Assembly: GCA_019637635.1 (NCBI GenBank)
Contig: JAHBVI010000012.1
Location: 25,728 to 89,727, forward strand
DNA length: 64,000 bases
Origin: Anaerolineae bacterium
GTDB lineage: Bacteria > Chloroflexota > Anaerolineae > Promineifilales > Promineifilaceae
Direction of reading: 5' to 3'
Position numbers and translations under genes: made by a program. This document shows, in pieces, positions 27,294-35,949 of this stretch; position 1 is the first letter of the stretch; each line of letters starts with the position of its first letter. Below the pieces are notes generated by a model. The model was not told the DNA's origin. It made no database searches and saw nothing but the letters and a program-made list of their open reading frames with translations.

Positions 27294-29264
27294 ATGAACC
27301 ATCGGATTTTACAAGTCGTTATTGCTGTATCGTGTGGCCTGGCATTGACATCGGTTCTAGTTCTGTTAGCTGGTCAGGCCACCACAATAAAAGCCAATCC
27401 TGGCCTGCATTATGTAGCCCCTGGGGAAAATTGCGGTGGCGCCAGCCCATGTTACGGAAACATACAAGAAGCAGTAGATGCTGCTTCTTCTGGCGATGAG
27501 ATACGTGTTGCGGCCGGTACATACACCGGCATGCAAGGGCGTCCTGCACCAGGCGGATACAAGGGGCCAGCTACTGTCAGTCAAACTCTATACATCACAA
27601 AAACTGTAACAGTGCGGGGCGGTTATGATGCAGCTTTTACTAATCCCCCTGATCCAGAGAGTAATGTCACCACTCTTAACGCACAGAATAACGGCCGTGC
27701 CCTTTTTATTGCCGGGAATATCACCCCTGTTATTGAGGGGTTTCATATTATGGGCGGTAATGCAGGCGGCCTGGGAGGAAGCGATTGGACACCGCAAGGC
27801 GCGTGGGATATACGTGATGCCGGGGGTGGAATGTATGTTATGACGGCAACAGTCACCGTCAGGAATTCCGAAATATACAACAATTTAGTTGCCCCCTCCG
27901 GTTTTGGCGGCGGAGTATATCTAAACAAAGCAAACGCAACCCTTAAAGAGAATGTTCTCAGAAACAACAGCGCCGGTACCGGTGGTGGCGTAGCTGTTTG
28001 GTTTAGTAATGCCACAGTTGACAGCAACACGGTTAAACAAAATTCTAACAGTGGCATCTGGATATATGGCTATGGCTCAATGCTCAGTGACAACCTGGTG
28101 ACTGATAACCATTCCAACTGGGATGGCGGGGGTGTGTCGCTATATTACGGAGGCGCATTGTTCAACGGAAATATCATCACCGGGAATAGTGCAGGACAAA
28201 ATGGGGGAGGGGTATCTCTCCGTACTTACAGCAATGCCAGCTTTAGGGGAGATTTCATTGCTAATAATGAATCTCTACAGGGGAGCGGATTATTTGTCGA
28301 GTGGTACAGCAGTGTACACGCAACCAATACGGCTATTGTTGATAACCAGGCTACTGGCGCATCCGGCGGTGGGCTATATTTGGCGAGCTGGTCATTACTG
28401 GAATTAGTCCATAACACCATCGCCCGGAATGTGGGTGACAATGGTATACGTGTCGCGGGTGTGAGTGCTGATGATGTCAGCCATGTGAATATCACCAATA
28501 CTATTCTAGCCAACCACAATGTTGGTATACGCGCCACGGAAGGTAACACGGTTACAGCCAACGGTATCCTCTGGCACAACACGCCGATCACCGTCTCGGC
28601 CGCAACCACAGAGACCTTATCGGTGCAGAATCAGTATGTGGGCGATCCGGCCTTTGCGGCAGATGGTTATCACATTACCCCTGCCTCTGCGGCCATTAAT
28701 AAAGGCGTGGATGCGAGTGTGTACGATGACATAGATAGCCATGCCCGTCCCTTTAGCGCTGCACCAGACCTGGGAGCTGATGAATGGGCTACCGTTGAGG
28801 TTACAGTAGAACCTTCCTCTCCATCCATCATCACGGCGATTGTTGGCGGCATCACTACAACTGTGGAAATACCGGTTGGTGCTGTGACGGCAACAACTAC
28901 CATAAGATTTACCGCTCTGGCGACCATAACGCTGCGTAACCCCGCTGGTCTCACTTTCGCTCATCGCGCCTTCGACCTGGATGCCTATAACAACGGAACC
29001 CTGCTTCCAAATTTCACTTTCAATAGGCCGATTTCAGTCGCTCTTTACTACGCTGATGCGGATGTAATGGGCTTGCATGAGAACACGCTGACGCTGCAAT
29101 ACTGGAACGCGGGCATAGATGCGTGGCAAGAAGCAGGCTGTAACTCCTACATCCGCTTTCCCGCAGAGAATTGGCTGATAGTACCTGTTTGCCATTTGAG
29201 TCGTTTTGCCTTATTCGGGAACGAGGCGTCAACAGTTTACCTGCCATTAGTAGTACGCAACTGA
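27294..29264 (+). CDS. Secreted parallel beta-helix protein with YLP tail
   Basis: 656 residues from ATG 27294 behind AAGGAGAT. A signal peptide (VVIAVSCGLALTSVLVLLAG) precedes a right-handed beta-helix of about 400 residues: YGNIQEAVDAASSGDEIRVAAGTY at the start and repeated NNxSxGxGGGV / NTIxGNSAxxNGGGV turns. A beta-sandwich region follows (VEVTVEPSSPSIITAIVGG), and the protein ends VYLPLVVRN. Beta-helix proteins of this class are often polysaccharide lyases or adhesins; no catalytic residues can be assigned. The YLP tail recurs in other secreted proteins here and may serve surface retention (inference). Confidence 0.75.
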   Translation: MNHRILQVVIAVSCGLALTSVLVLLAGQATTIKANPGLHYVAPGENCGGASPCYGNIQEAVDAASSGDEIRVAAGTYTGMQGRPAPGGYKGPATVSQTLYITKTVTVRGGYDAAFTNPPDPESNVTTLNAQNNGRALFIAGNITPVIEGFHIMGGNAGGLGGSDWTPQGAWDIRDAGGGMYVMTATVTVRNSEIYNNLVAPSGFGGGVYLNKANATLKENVLRNNSAGTGGGVAVWFSNATVDSNTVKQNSNSGIWIYGYGSMLSDNLVTDNHSNWDGGGVSLYYGGALFNGNIITGNSAGQNGGGVSLRTYSNASFRGDFIANNESLQGSGLFVEWYSSVHATNTAIVDNQATGASGGGLYLASWSLLELVHNTIARNVGDNGIRVAGVSADDVSHVNITNTILANHNVGIRATEGNTVTANGILWHNTPITVSAATTETLSVQNQYVGDPAFAADGYHITPASAAINKGVDASVYDDIDSHARPFSAAPDLGADEWATVEVTVEPSSPSIITAIVGGITTTVEIPVGAVTATTTIRFTALATITLRNPAGLTFAHRAFDLDAYNNGTLLPNFTFNRPISVALYYADADVMGLHENTLTLQYWNAGIDAWQEAGCNSYIRFPAENWLIVPVCHLSRFALFGNEASTVYLPLVVRN

Positions 29265-29353
29265 TATGGTGGCGGTCGGCTGCCGCAGCGTCAATCCATA
29301 ACTCCCTGTATTATCTGATGGTTAACGGCCGTTCAGCCGTAGAAGGAGGTCAA

Positions 29354-31447
29354 ATGATGAATAGGATAAAATGGTTGTTGGTATCTGCCAGCCTGGGCTT
29401 ATTTGTCCTGTTGCCTGTCTTTTACCAGGCGTCTCTTGTATTGGGCAGCCATACCGGCGTTGCTGCCAGTCAAACACAACCGGCACAGTGGGTGGTGCTG
29501 GTGGATGATTTTGCGCCCCAACCGTTGATGGGGGAAAGTATCTGGTATTACAACCGCCTGGGCGGAGATCGCGGCCAGATTGATGGCTGGTGGGATCCGG
29601 TCTGCTCTTGCGCCTATCCGGGTGGCGGCAGCGTGGCCTGGGGGACAGGCACGGTTACAGCCACTATCACCCAGACCCAGGGCAGCGAAGCCTGGGTGGG
29701 TGTGTGGACATCACTGAACCACGTCATTGCCGAAAACATGCCGCTTAACTTCTCCGCTATCTTCCCAGGGCAGGTCTTGCCCGCCTATCAAGGCAGTGTC
29801 ACCGGCCTGCGCCTGATGATTCTGGATGGGTCAGGCCAGGTGCAGGTAGAGTTGCAAGCGCCAGATCAATCTGTCGCCTGGTCGCAAACGGTGGCACTGA
29901 CCGGGGGGCCGCAAACGCTCTCTTTCAGTGGCCTGCCGGGCGGGGATATACGCAGCCTGAACTGGGTGGTGAAAGGGCAGGCCGGTAATTTTGTGGTGGT
30001 AGACCGGGTGGAATTAGAGGTCGCCATGCCTTCCCTGACCACAGCGGAACAGGCGTTCCTGTGGAGCTACAGCCAATTGTTGTCTAATTGGGACGAAGCT
30101 TCTGGTTTGACCCGTGACCGCGCCAATTTCCCTGCCGGGGATTTTGACAACGTTTCGGCGAGTGGTTTGCAGGCGGCTACGGCCGTGCAAGCCTGGCAGC
30201 AAGGTATCATCTCTGAGGAATCAGCCACCCAAATCGTCAGCCAGACAACGGGTGCCCTGTTGTCCCTACCAGATTGTCATGGGTTGTGGCCCCACTTTGT
30301 CACCAATGGACAAATCACCGGTGATACTGAGTTTGCCAGTGTGGATACGGTCATCGCCATGCTGGCGCTGGTAGAAGCCAACCAGGCAATGAGTTTGCCC
30401 GCCGGCACTGAGGCCGTTGTAGAAGCGTGGCGCCAGATTGCCTGGGATCAGATCATTACTCCGGCAAACCAGATCAGCCATGGTTATGATACGGACTGCA
30501 CCGCTCCGCTCGATCACGGCTGGTACGATTTTGGCACGGAAACCTGGCTGGCGAACTTTGGTTATGGGGCTGCTACCGGCCTTTTTGCCGACATGGATGC
30601 CACACCGCCCACGTTCAACGGCAGCGGGTTTATTGACGAGCTGGCCTGGCTGTTTTTACCGGCCCCGGTGGAAGACCGGTGGGGCATTCGCTGGCAAGAG
30701 TATCGGGAAACGGCCGTAGACGCCCAAATCGCCTATTACCAGAAACCGCCACCCCATCCCTGTTACGCGCCGCGGGGACTGTTTGGCTTGAGTGCGGCCG
30801 AAGTTCCCGACCCTTCACTGGTTCCCCCGTCAGACATTTATCAGCCCTTTGGCGTCGGCGGCGAGGCCCCACCCAATGATGGCATAGAGTTATTGGGCCA
30901 TGCCGTCATCGCGCCTCATTATGCGGCGATGATTTCTGTGTTACGGCCGTCGGCGGCCATCACACTCTGGGGCTGGTTAGAGCAGCAGCATCTGTTTACC
31001 CCCTGGAACAATGTGGAAAGCCTGATGTTTGTGGATGAACCCATCTGCCAGACGATTGTGTGGAACAGTTTGAAAGGCTCGTGGAATCTGGGACTTCAGA
31101 CCCTGGGTTGGGGAAACTACCTTTTGCGGGATAACAACCCCTTGTATAAGGCCATGTGGGACAACTATTTCTTAAGAAGGGCCTACAGACGCACCATATG
31201 CCCGCCTGAGTGCAATTTGTACCTGCCCGTTGTTCTGAAACCTGGAACGGCCGGTGTGACCCCCACACCAACCCTGACCCCCTCGTCCACCACCACCCCA
31301 TCGCCGACTGCTTCACAAACAGCCACAACGCCATCCACCACCCCGTCGCCGTCATCTACCCCGGCCCACACCCAAACGGCTACGTCCACAGCAACGCCGA
31401 CAGAAACACCAAATCCCAAAGAGCCGATATGTGTAAAGTTGATGTAA
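29354..31447 (+). CDS. Secreted glycoamylase-like protein with Thr/Pro-rich tail
   Basis: 697 residues from ATG 29354, behind AGAAGGAGGT. Signal peptide at 1-30 (LLVSASLGLFVLLPVFYQA). A carbohydrate-binding-like beta domain (about 50-240) is followed by an all-helical domain (from about 250: EQAFLWSYSQLLSNWDEASGLTRDR, then FASVDTVIAMLALVEA, GWYDFGTETWLANFGYGA), resembling glucoamylase-like (alpha/alpha)6 barrels. YLPVVLK then leads into about 60 residues of T/P/S repeats, an unusual position for this otherwise terminal motif. Likely a secreted glycan-acting enzyme; the catalytic glutamates cannot be fixed. A decayed copy of the 5' end lies at 26985. Confidence 0.65.
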   Translation: MMNRIKWLLVSASLGLFVLLPVFYQASLVLGSHTGVAASQTQPAQWVVLVDDFAPQPLMGESIWYYNRLGGDRGQIDGWWDPVCSCAYPGGGSVAWGTGTVTATITQTQGSEAWVGVWTSLNHVIAENMPLNFSAIFPGQVLPAYQGSVTGLRLMILDGSGQVQVELQAPDQSVAWSQTVALTGGPQTLSFSGLPGGDIRSLNWVVKGQAGNFVVVDRVELEVAMPSLTTAEQAFLWSYSQLLSNWDEASGLTRDRANFPAGDFDNVSASGLQAATAVQAWQQGIISEESATQIVSQTTGALLSLPDCHGLWPHFVTNGQITGDTEFASVDTVIAMLALVEANQAMSLPAGTEAVVEAWRQIAWDQIITPANQISHGYDTDCTAPLDHGWYDFGTETWLANFGYGAATGLFADMDATPPTFNGSGFIDELAWLFLPAPVEDRWGIRWQEYRETAVDAQIAYYQKPPPHPCYAPRGLFGLSAAEVPDPSLVPPSDIYQPFGVGGEAPPNDGIELLGHAVIAPHYAAMISVLRPSAAITLWGWLEQQHLFTPWNNVESLMFVDEPICQTIVWNSLKGSWNLGLQTLGWGNYLLRDNNPLYKAMWDNYFLRRAYRRTICPPECNLYLPVVLKPGTAGVTPTPTLTPSSTTTPSPTASQTATTPSTTPSPSSTPAHTQTATSTATPTETPNPKEPICVKLM

Positions 31448-31487
31448 CCAGAAACGATCCACGCCTTTTTTGATTAAGGAGAAGATC

Positions 31488-31802
31488 ATGAAACTCAGAT
31501 CATTTTTAACCCTTCTAGCAGGCTTTTCTGCGCTACTCATCAGCGCCGTGTTAACGGTGGCGCTGCCGCTACACTCGCTGGATTCTCCCACCGGCGCCCC
31601 ATCTGGAATTTCAGCAGGTACTGGCGTCACGCCCACCTGGGCTACCGGGCGGGTGGATGCGGAAAAGACGTTTTCAATCAGTAACAGGAGCCTGGCCGCG
31701 GACAGTAACAACCATTTACATGCTGCATATGGACAAGACCGCCTGTATTATGCCTTTAATGGCGGGGCCGACTGGCAGTTGACGACGGTTGATTACGCCT
31801 GA
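31488..31802 (+). pseudogene. Truncated secreted beta-propeller protein
   Basis: The frame starts at ATG 31488 behind AAGGAGAAG and has a good signal peptide (LLAGFSALLISAVLTVAL). It then reads ISNRSLAADSNNHLHAAYGQDRLYYAF and WQLTTVDYA, the first blade of a BNR-like propeller, before a TGA. After the stop the same frame continues GTGGGQSLATEH, as the next blade would, and then degenerates. So the gene lost its 3' part after a nonsense mutation and deletion. A perfect 16-bp inverted repeat follows at 31861. Confidence 0.6.
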
Positions 31803-31860
31803 GGCACGGGCGGTGGGCAAAGTCTTGCTACTGAACACATTAATGAGCAGGTGGTTATTG

Positions 31861-31901
31861 ACAAACTGCCCACACATAGTGCAGGTGTGTGGGCAGTTTG
31901 T
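31861..31901. repeat. Perfect 16-bp inverted repeat
   Basis: ACAAACTGCCCACACA (31861-31876) and its exact complement (31886-31901) flank a 9-nt loop. There is no T-run on either strand, so it is not a standard terminator. It could be the end of a mobile element or a protein-binding hairpin beside the truncated propeller gene. The rest of 31803-32049 shows no gene. Confidence 0.7.
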
Positions 31902-32049
31902 TATAGCACGCGCGGCTCAGTTTGTTACGCCAAGCCCCTTCGCATATCCACCAGGACTACCTTACCCCCACATATAGCCACGATCACCACAGCTAAGATT
32001 TATCCCTATAATGGGCACAACTTTTTTCCGCAGCCAGAGACAAAAAAAA

Positions 32050-33387
32050 TCACGCCCCCACCTGCTGCCACATGACAAAACGGCCGTGCCGCGTCCTCTG
32101 CCAACGCCAATAATGCGGCTGGTCGGGGTGACGGCCGTAAGCCATCGCTGCCAGTTTGCCATAGGGGTAGTATCGCTTCTGAAGCTGCCCTGTGCCGTGC
32201 AGAGAGGCCATCTCACCCGTTCCCCCAACGTTCCCCGGCGTCCCTTTAGTCACCAGGTCTTTGAGTTCGCGATTGATCCGTTTCTGCCGACCCTTCGGCC
32301 GACGCTGGTGCTGCCCTGCATAACTATTGGGCAGCTGCCAGGCCAGATACGTTCTACCCCGTTTGCCTTGCTGGCCACGGTAATCCTTTATCTCAAACAA
32401 TGCCTGCCCCTGCTGCCAGGCGCGTTTTTCTTTACCCTCCTTTGAGGACAGTTCTCCTACCGCAAAATTCGCCTGCACCGCTACGCCCACCCGTGTTTCA
32501 TAGGCACGTTGGCTGGAACGCCCCACCCCACTCAAACCTGCCAGCGTGTCGCGGGCCATTGGCCTGGCCTCAATCCCATAGGCGGATTCTTTGGTGCGGC
32601 CGCTGTAGAATGCGGTGTAAAGATGCGCCCGAAAATCACCAATACCACCCAACAGCGCCGCCAGCGGCAGCGCCACCGGCTGGCCGGTCAGCCGTACTAC
32701 CCCTAACCCACTGGCAACCCTGGCGGCCGAACGCAGCCATAAACAGCCCTTCCCGCGTACCCAGAATATCCCTTCACCATCCCGGAGCAGGTTGCGCAAT
32801 TGTCGTTTGCCACAGAAATGTAAGGGAGATGAGGGGGTATTTAGCGTGCTTGCTATATTGTCTATGCGAAGCAATCCCCGCCCTTCCCTGTCCAGATAGC
32901 GCAGTAAAAGCCATAACCGCCCTGGCGCAGCCAATTCCTGGCGTAACATCCCCAGGCCAATGTCAGGGTACAACTTCACCCAATCAGGCGCCAGTTCAGT
33001 AGCGATTGGCGCTGTCCCCGCACCGGCTAACGGTTGTGGTTTGTCCTGGGCTGGCAAAGGTGGCATCACGGACGTACCCACCGTCTGCTGCCGCTCCGCT
33101 TCGCTCTCAACCTCCGACAAGGTTGGCGGCGGTGGCGGCCGACGGGCGACGGCCGTCGCCGCCTGGCTGCCCCATCCTAAATGCGCCGGTAACTCCGCAG
33201 CAGCTGCTGCCACCACAGACGCGCAGACGGCCGTTGGGGCTTGTCTGGCCGATGAATCGGATACCCAGGGCAAATCCGCGGCGATTGCTGCTGACGACCG
33301 CTGCGCCGCAGCCTGCTGACGCCGTGCCAGGAGTTGCCGATTGGCTTCGACTAATTGTGGCGATGGGGATGTACCGGCGCCGTCCAT
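32050..33387 (-). CDS. Putative replication or mobile-element winged-helix protein
   Basis: 445 residues from ATG 33387. The first 120 residues are an Ala/Pro-rich disordered region (PTAVCASVVAAAAAELPAH). Around 150-210 a winged-helix-like part is seen (PGRLWLLLRYLDREGRGLLRID, GKRQLRNLLRDGEGIFWVRG). The C-terminal half is very basic (KGRQKRINRELKDL, KRYYPYGKLAAMAYGRHP), fitting nucleic-acid binding. I do not recognise the family. Its place next to conjugation genes suggests a role in replication or maintenance of the element. The start choice is uncertain because the N-terminal region is low-complexity. Confidence 0.5.
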   Translation of the reverse strand: MDGAGTSPSPQLVEANRQLLARRQQAAAQRSSAAIAADLPWVSDSSARQAPTAVCASVVAAAAAELPAHLGWGSQAATAVARRPPPPPTLSEVESEAERQQTVGTSVMPPLPAQDKPQPLAGAGTAPIATELAPDWVKLYPDIGLGMLRQELAAPGRLWLLLRYLDREGRGLLRIDNIASTLNTPSSPLHFCGKRQLRNLLRDGEGIFWVRGKGCLWLRSAARVASGLGVVRLTGQPVALPLAALLGGIGDFRAHLYTAFYSGRTKESAYGIEARPMARDTLAGLSGVGRSSQRAYETRVGVAVQANFAVGELSSKEGKEKRAWQQGQALFEIKDYRGQQGKRGRTYLAWQLPNSYAGQHQRRPKGRQKRINRELKDLVTKGTPGNVGGTGEMASLHGTGQLQKRYYPYGKLAAMAYGRHPDQPHYWRWQRTRHGRFVMWQQVGA

Positions 33388-33444
33388 ACTGTAACAACAC
33401 GGCTATCAGGCAGCGTTAAATTACCTATGCGAAAGCAAGGCTTA

Positions 33445-33473
33445 TTGACACAGCGATCAGCCTGTGTTATTCT
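33445..33473 (+). promoter_or_regulatory. Consensus-like sigma70 promoter, small RNA 1
   Basis: TTGACA (33445-33450) and TATTCT (33468-33473) with a 17-nt spacer, pointing into a stretch with stems and an intrinsic terminator but no reading frame. Confidence 0.65.
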
Positions 33474-33479
33474 CCTTAT

Positions 33480-33625
33480 GTGATATAGATCGCCACAGGG
33501 AGACAAAAATCCCCCCTCCCCAACAAAGGGGTGACATAGCTGGGTGCGGTCACACCTCAGCCTTGTATGTGGCAATGTGATTTCTGCGAAAAGCTAAACG
33601 ATGCGAACGTTTAGCTTTTTTTGTT
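33480..33625 (+). ncRNA. Putative small RNA 1
   Basis: About 145 nt between the promoter at 33445 and a terminator. GCCACA (33492-33497) pairs with TGTGGC (33568-33573). Inside, CCCC/GGGG (33518-33521, 33528-33531) and GCTGGGTG/CACC-T-CAGC (33539-33561) form two hairpins. The terminator is AAAGCTAAACG/CGTTTAGCTTT around 33590-33618 with a T-run. No protein-coding frame is present. The family is unknown. A second candidate of similar layout lies 200 bp downstream. Confidence 0.55.
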
Positions 33626-33790
33626 TTTATGTGGCAGGCACTGCTCTAGCAGTCTTTCTGCCGCGGAAAACACAAATCAATCAAGGGGATCTGCTCTCCG
33701 GCTACGTGGGGTTCCCTGACAAACTACCGGCAAAAACTGCATCCATACCGTCCACCACCAACAGATGGGCCGAGGACGGTATGGGGCTGG

Positions 33791-33820
33791 TTGACAGCCT
33801 CTCCTGGCATGTGTTACCCT
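33791..33820 (+). promoter_or_regulatory. Putative promoter, small RNA 2
   Basis: TTGACA (33791-33796) and TACCCT (33815-33820) with an 18-nt spacer. The -10 is weak, but the position before stems and a terminator matches the first candidate. Confidence 0.45.
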
Positions 33821-33826
33821 AAAGGA

Positions 33827-33972
33827 CAAGCCGGAGGATTTCGGGAGGCAGCAAAACCTCCCCTTCCCCACCAAAAAAGTGGGGCACGGTCAACTCAACG
33901 AGCCGTTGCACAGAACAGATCCTATTCGGTTGTTACAAAGCCAGGTGCAGCCACACCTGGCTTTGTTTTTCC
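33827..33972 (+). ncRNA. Putative small RNA 2
   Basis: About 145 nt. Hairpins: GGGAGG/CCTCCC (33843-33862), CCCCAC/GTGGGG (33866-33884) and CAACG/CGTTG (33896-33908). The end is a strong intrinsic terminator, CAAAGCCAGGTG/CACCTGGCTTTG (33936-33965) plus a T-run. The C-rich to G-rich hairpin resembles that of small RNA 1, so the two may be diverged duplicates. Both lie on the + strand between two - strand genes, within the 592-bp gap 33388-33979. Confidence 0.5.
33936..33970 (+). terminator. Intrinsic terminator with 12-bp stem
   Basis: CAAAGCCAGGTG (33936-33947) pairs perfectly with CACCTGGCTTTG (33954-33965), followed by TTTTT. It closes small RNA 2 and faces the end of the convergent ATPase gene. 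Confidence 0.85.
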
Positions 33973-33979
33973 CGCCGTC

Positions 33980-35467
33980 CTAATTCCCTTCTGACCAGCG
34001 GGTCAAATCATCATCTACTGCCGCTAAATCAAGCAGGCGAACGCCGACCATCTCCCAGCGATTGCGCGGTTTGCTGGCCGTGAGGGCCGCTTCGGCGCGG
34101 GCCTGCGCTGTGGGCGTCCAACCATGGGCAGAAAATCCGACATAATACACCCGCCACGATTCATTGCGGGGAATGATAGCCGCGGTCTTTTGCACCAACT
34201 CCTGGATGACTTCTGCACCCACTGGTTCTTCACGCCAATGGGTGGTACCTAAAATCAGGCTGCGGCTGCCTTCGTCAATACCGACCACATCCACCTCGAA
34301 GCTGCGTTTCCATTCGCCACCGACGACCTGAATCGGTACCGGCAGTTCGCCGCGATCACTGGCATAGAGGAGCCATTCCTGACAAATTTCGCGCCAGGTG
34401 TTCGTCTCAATAAACTGGGGCAGGTTTGCTTCAATGGTGCGCAACACTTCTTGCTGCTGCCCCATCGCCAGTTTGGATTGATAAGCCGCCAGAAAACGGT
34501 AGTGAAAACGCAGATACGGGTCGGTCACGATATAACGACCCAAGCGGGACTGCAAGTTACGCTGGGTGACCGGGACAATGCGCTCTACAAACTCGGTATC
34601 CCGTAACACACTCAAATAGCTGCTCATGTGGGTGCTGGAAAGGCCATTGCGGTCGCCGATCTCTTTCAACGTCTGGGCGCCCACAGCCATGGCGCGCATG
34701 ATGCCCACATAGTTATACATGTCCGTCAGGAAATCTTGCAGCAGCAGACGCGGCTCATCCACCATCCAGGAATTAGATGGCTGCAACTGCAAGCGCAGAT
34801 TTTGCATGACGCTGATGGTGGGATCAATCCGCTCCCAGTAAGCGGGTACGCCACCCCATATGGCATACACCATGACCCGCTCGATGGGGGAATAACCAGG
34901 AAAATACTCTTTAGTGACACCAAATGGCATAGGTTGCAGTTTGACGGTGGTCGTGGCCCGCCCATATAGCGGCGCCCGATAATCGAGCAAATTCTTTTCG
35001 ATAACCCCCATATGCGAACCGGATAGAGCCAGTAAGATATTGGACTCCTTCATGCGATGATCCCATACCTTTTGCAGGGTACCGATAATGTCCGGGTTGA
35101 TGTCCATCAAATAGGTGATCTCATCAATGAAGAGGGCCATGCGCTGCTGACTGGCCAGGAGCGCTGCCTGGCGCAGCGCCTGTTCCCAATTGGCATAGGT
35201 GAAATCCAACGGCGCCGGTGCGTCGGGATCGCTAAAATTGGCCAACGCCTGCGAAAAGGAGCGCAGCTGATCCACAGCTGAGGTGGGTTCAGCCATCCAG
35301 TACAGGCCGGTACCTTGGGCCCGATGCCGGTTCATCCAATGAGTCAACAGGCGTGTTTTCCCCACCCGACGACGGCCGTAGAGAATAATCAGTTCAGAAT
35401 CCTTTGAATTCCACAACCGGTCAAGTAACTTCAATTCTTGTTGGCGTCCAATAAATTCTTTGGCCAT
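33980..35467 (-). CDS. Archaeal-type AAA ATPase with DUF234 domain
   Basis: 495 residues from ATG 35467 (MAKEFIGRQQELK); the frame is open further upstream into the operator region, which is not coding. P-loop GRRRVGKT, Walker B ALFIDEITYLMD and sensor LLALSGSHMG place it in the archaeal ATPase (PF01637) family. An HTH follows (LKEIGDRNGLSSTHMSSYLSVL), then DUF234 with LGRYIVTDPYLRFHYRF and a nuclease-like FEVDVVGIDEGSRSLILG. The last part resembles a PD-(D/E)xK core. Members may act in mobile-element control or defence. The upstream region carries an array of TTATAATAA palindromes. Confidence 0.82.
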   Translation of the reverse strand: MAKEFIGRQQELKLLDRLWNSKDSELIILYGRRRVGKTRLLTHWMNRHRAQGTGLYWMAEPTSAVDQLRSFSQALANFSDPDAPAPLDFTYANWEQALRQAALLASQQRMALFIDEITYLMDINPDIIGTLQKVWDHRMKESNILLALSGSHMGVIEKNLLDYRAPLYGRATTTVKLQPMPFGVTKEYFPGYSPIERVMVYAIWGGVPAYWERIDPTISVMQNLRLQLQPSNSWMVDEPRLLLQDFLTDMYNYVGIMRAMAVGAQTLKEIGDRNGLSSTHMSSYLSVLRDTEFVERIVPVTQRNLQSRLGRYIVTDPYLRFHYRFLAAYQSKLAMGQQQEVLRTIEANLPQFIETNTWREICQEWLLYASDRGELPVPIQVVGGEWKRSFEVDVVGIDEGSRSLILGTTHWREEPVGAEVIQELVQKTAAIIPRNESWRVYYVGFSAHGWTPTAQARAEAALTASKPRNRWEMVGVRLLDLAAVDDDLTRWSEGN

Positions 35468-35549
35468 CTTATGTGACCTCATTACCCGTTTGTGGTTTGC
35501 AGCCCCTTTGATGGGGTCCAAACCACTGCAGGAGTTCAAGGAATCAGTG

Positions 35550-35853
35550 TTTATTATAATCTCAGTTATAATAAACGAAAATTCCTTAATGGTCAAGGGT
35601 AATTTGTGTAGATGGTTTGTGTGTTGTTTTTGGGGAAGGGCCGCCTTTTCAGGCTGTGTTACAGGAGAATGGGCGGCAAAGAAGACCCAAGAGAGGGATT
35701 GAGGAAAAACCGAGGTTGCAAAAGTGCTGATGTGCAAAAAGCAATTATTATAAACGCAATTATTATAATGGCGTTTATAATAAACCCTTAAATGGGCGAA
35801 CTGACTCCCCCCCTCGGCCATAAAGGGTATTATTATATTCGCCATTATAATAA
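35550..35853. promoter_or_regulatory. Array of AT-rich palindromes before the ATPase gene
   Basis: Three inverted repeats share one core. TTTATTATAA/TTATAATAAA is at 35550-35559 and 35566-35575. ATTATTATAAACGC/GCGTTTATAATAAA is at 35744-35757 and 35771-35784, with another small palindrome between them. TTATTATA/TATAATAA is at 35830-35837 and 35846-35853. They lie in the 482-bp gap between two - strand genes and overlap likely -10 boxes. They look like operators for one dimeric repressor, perhaps the element's own HTH protein. Confidence 0.65.
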
Positions 35854-35949
35854 CGGCCGTTTTCTCAATTGTCAAGAGTTTTGTTGTATTCATACAGCAT
35901 TTGTTGTGAGAGCGCAACAATCAATGCCAGCGCTCTCACCGTCTACTGT

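Noticed and set aside
31861..31905. Intrinsic terminator
   Set aside because: Stem is good but no T-run follows on either strand.
35468..35920. N-terminal extension of the DUF234 ATPase
   Set aside because: The open frame reaches 35920 but crosses the operator array, gives low-complexity text and has no homology-like features before MAKEFIGRQQELK.
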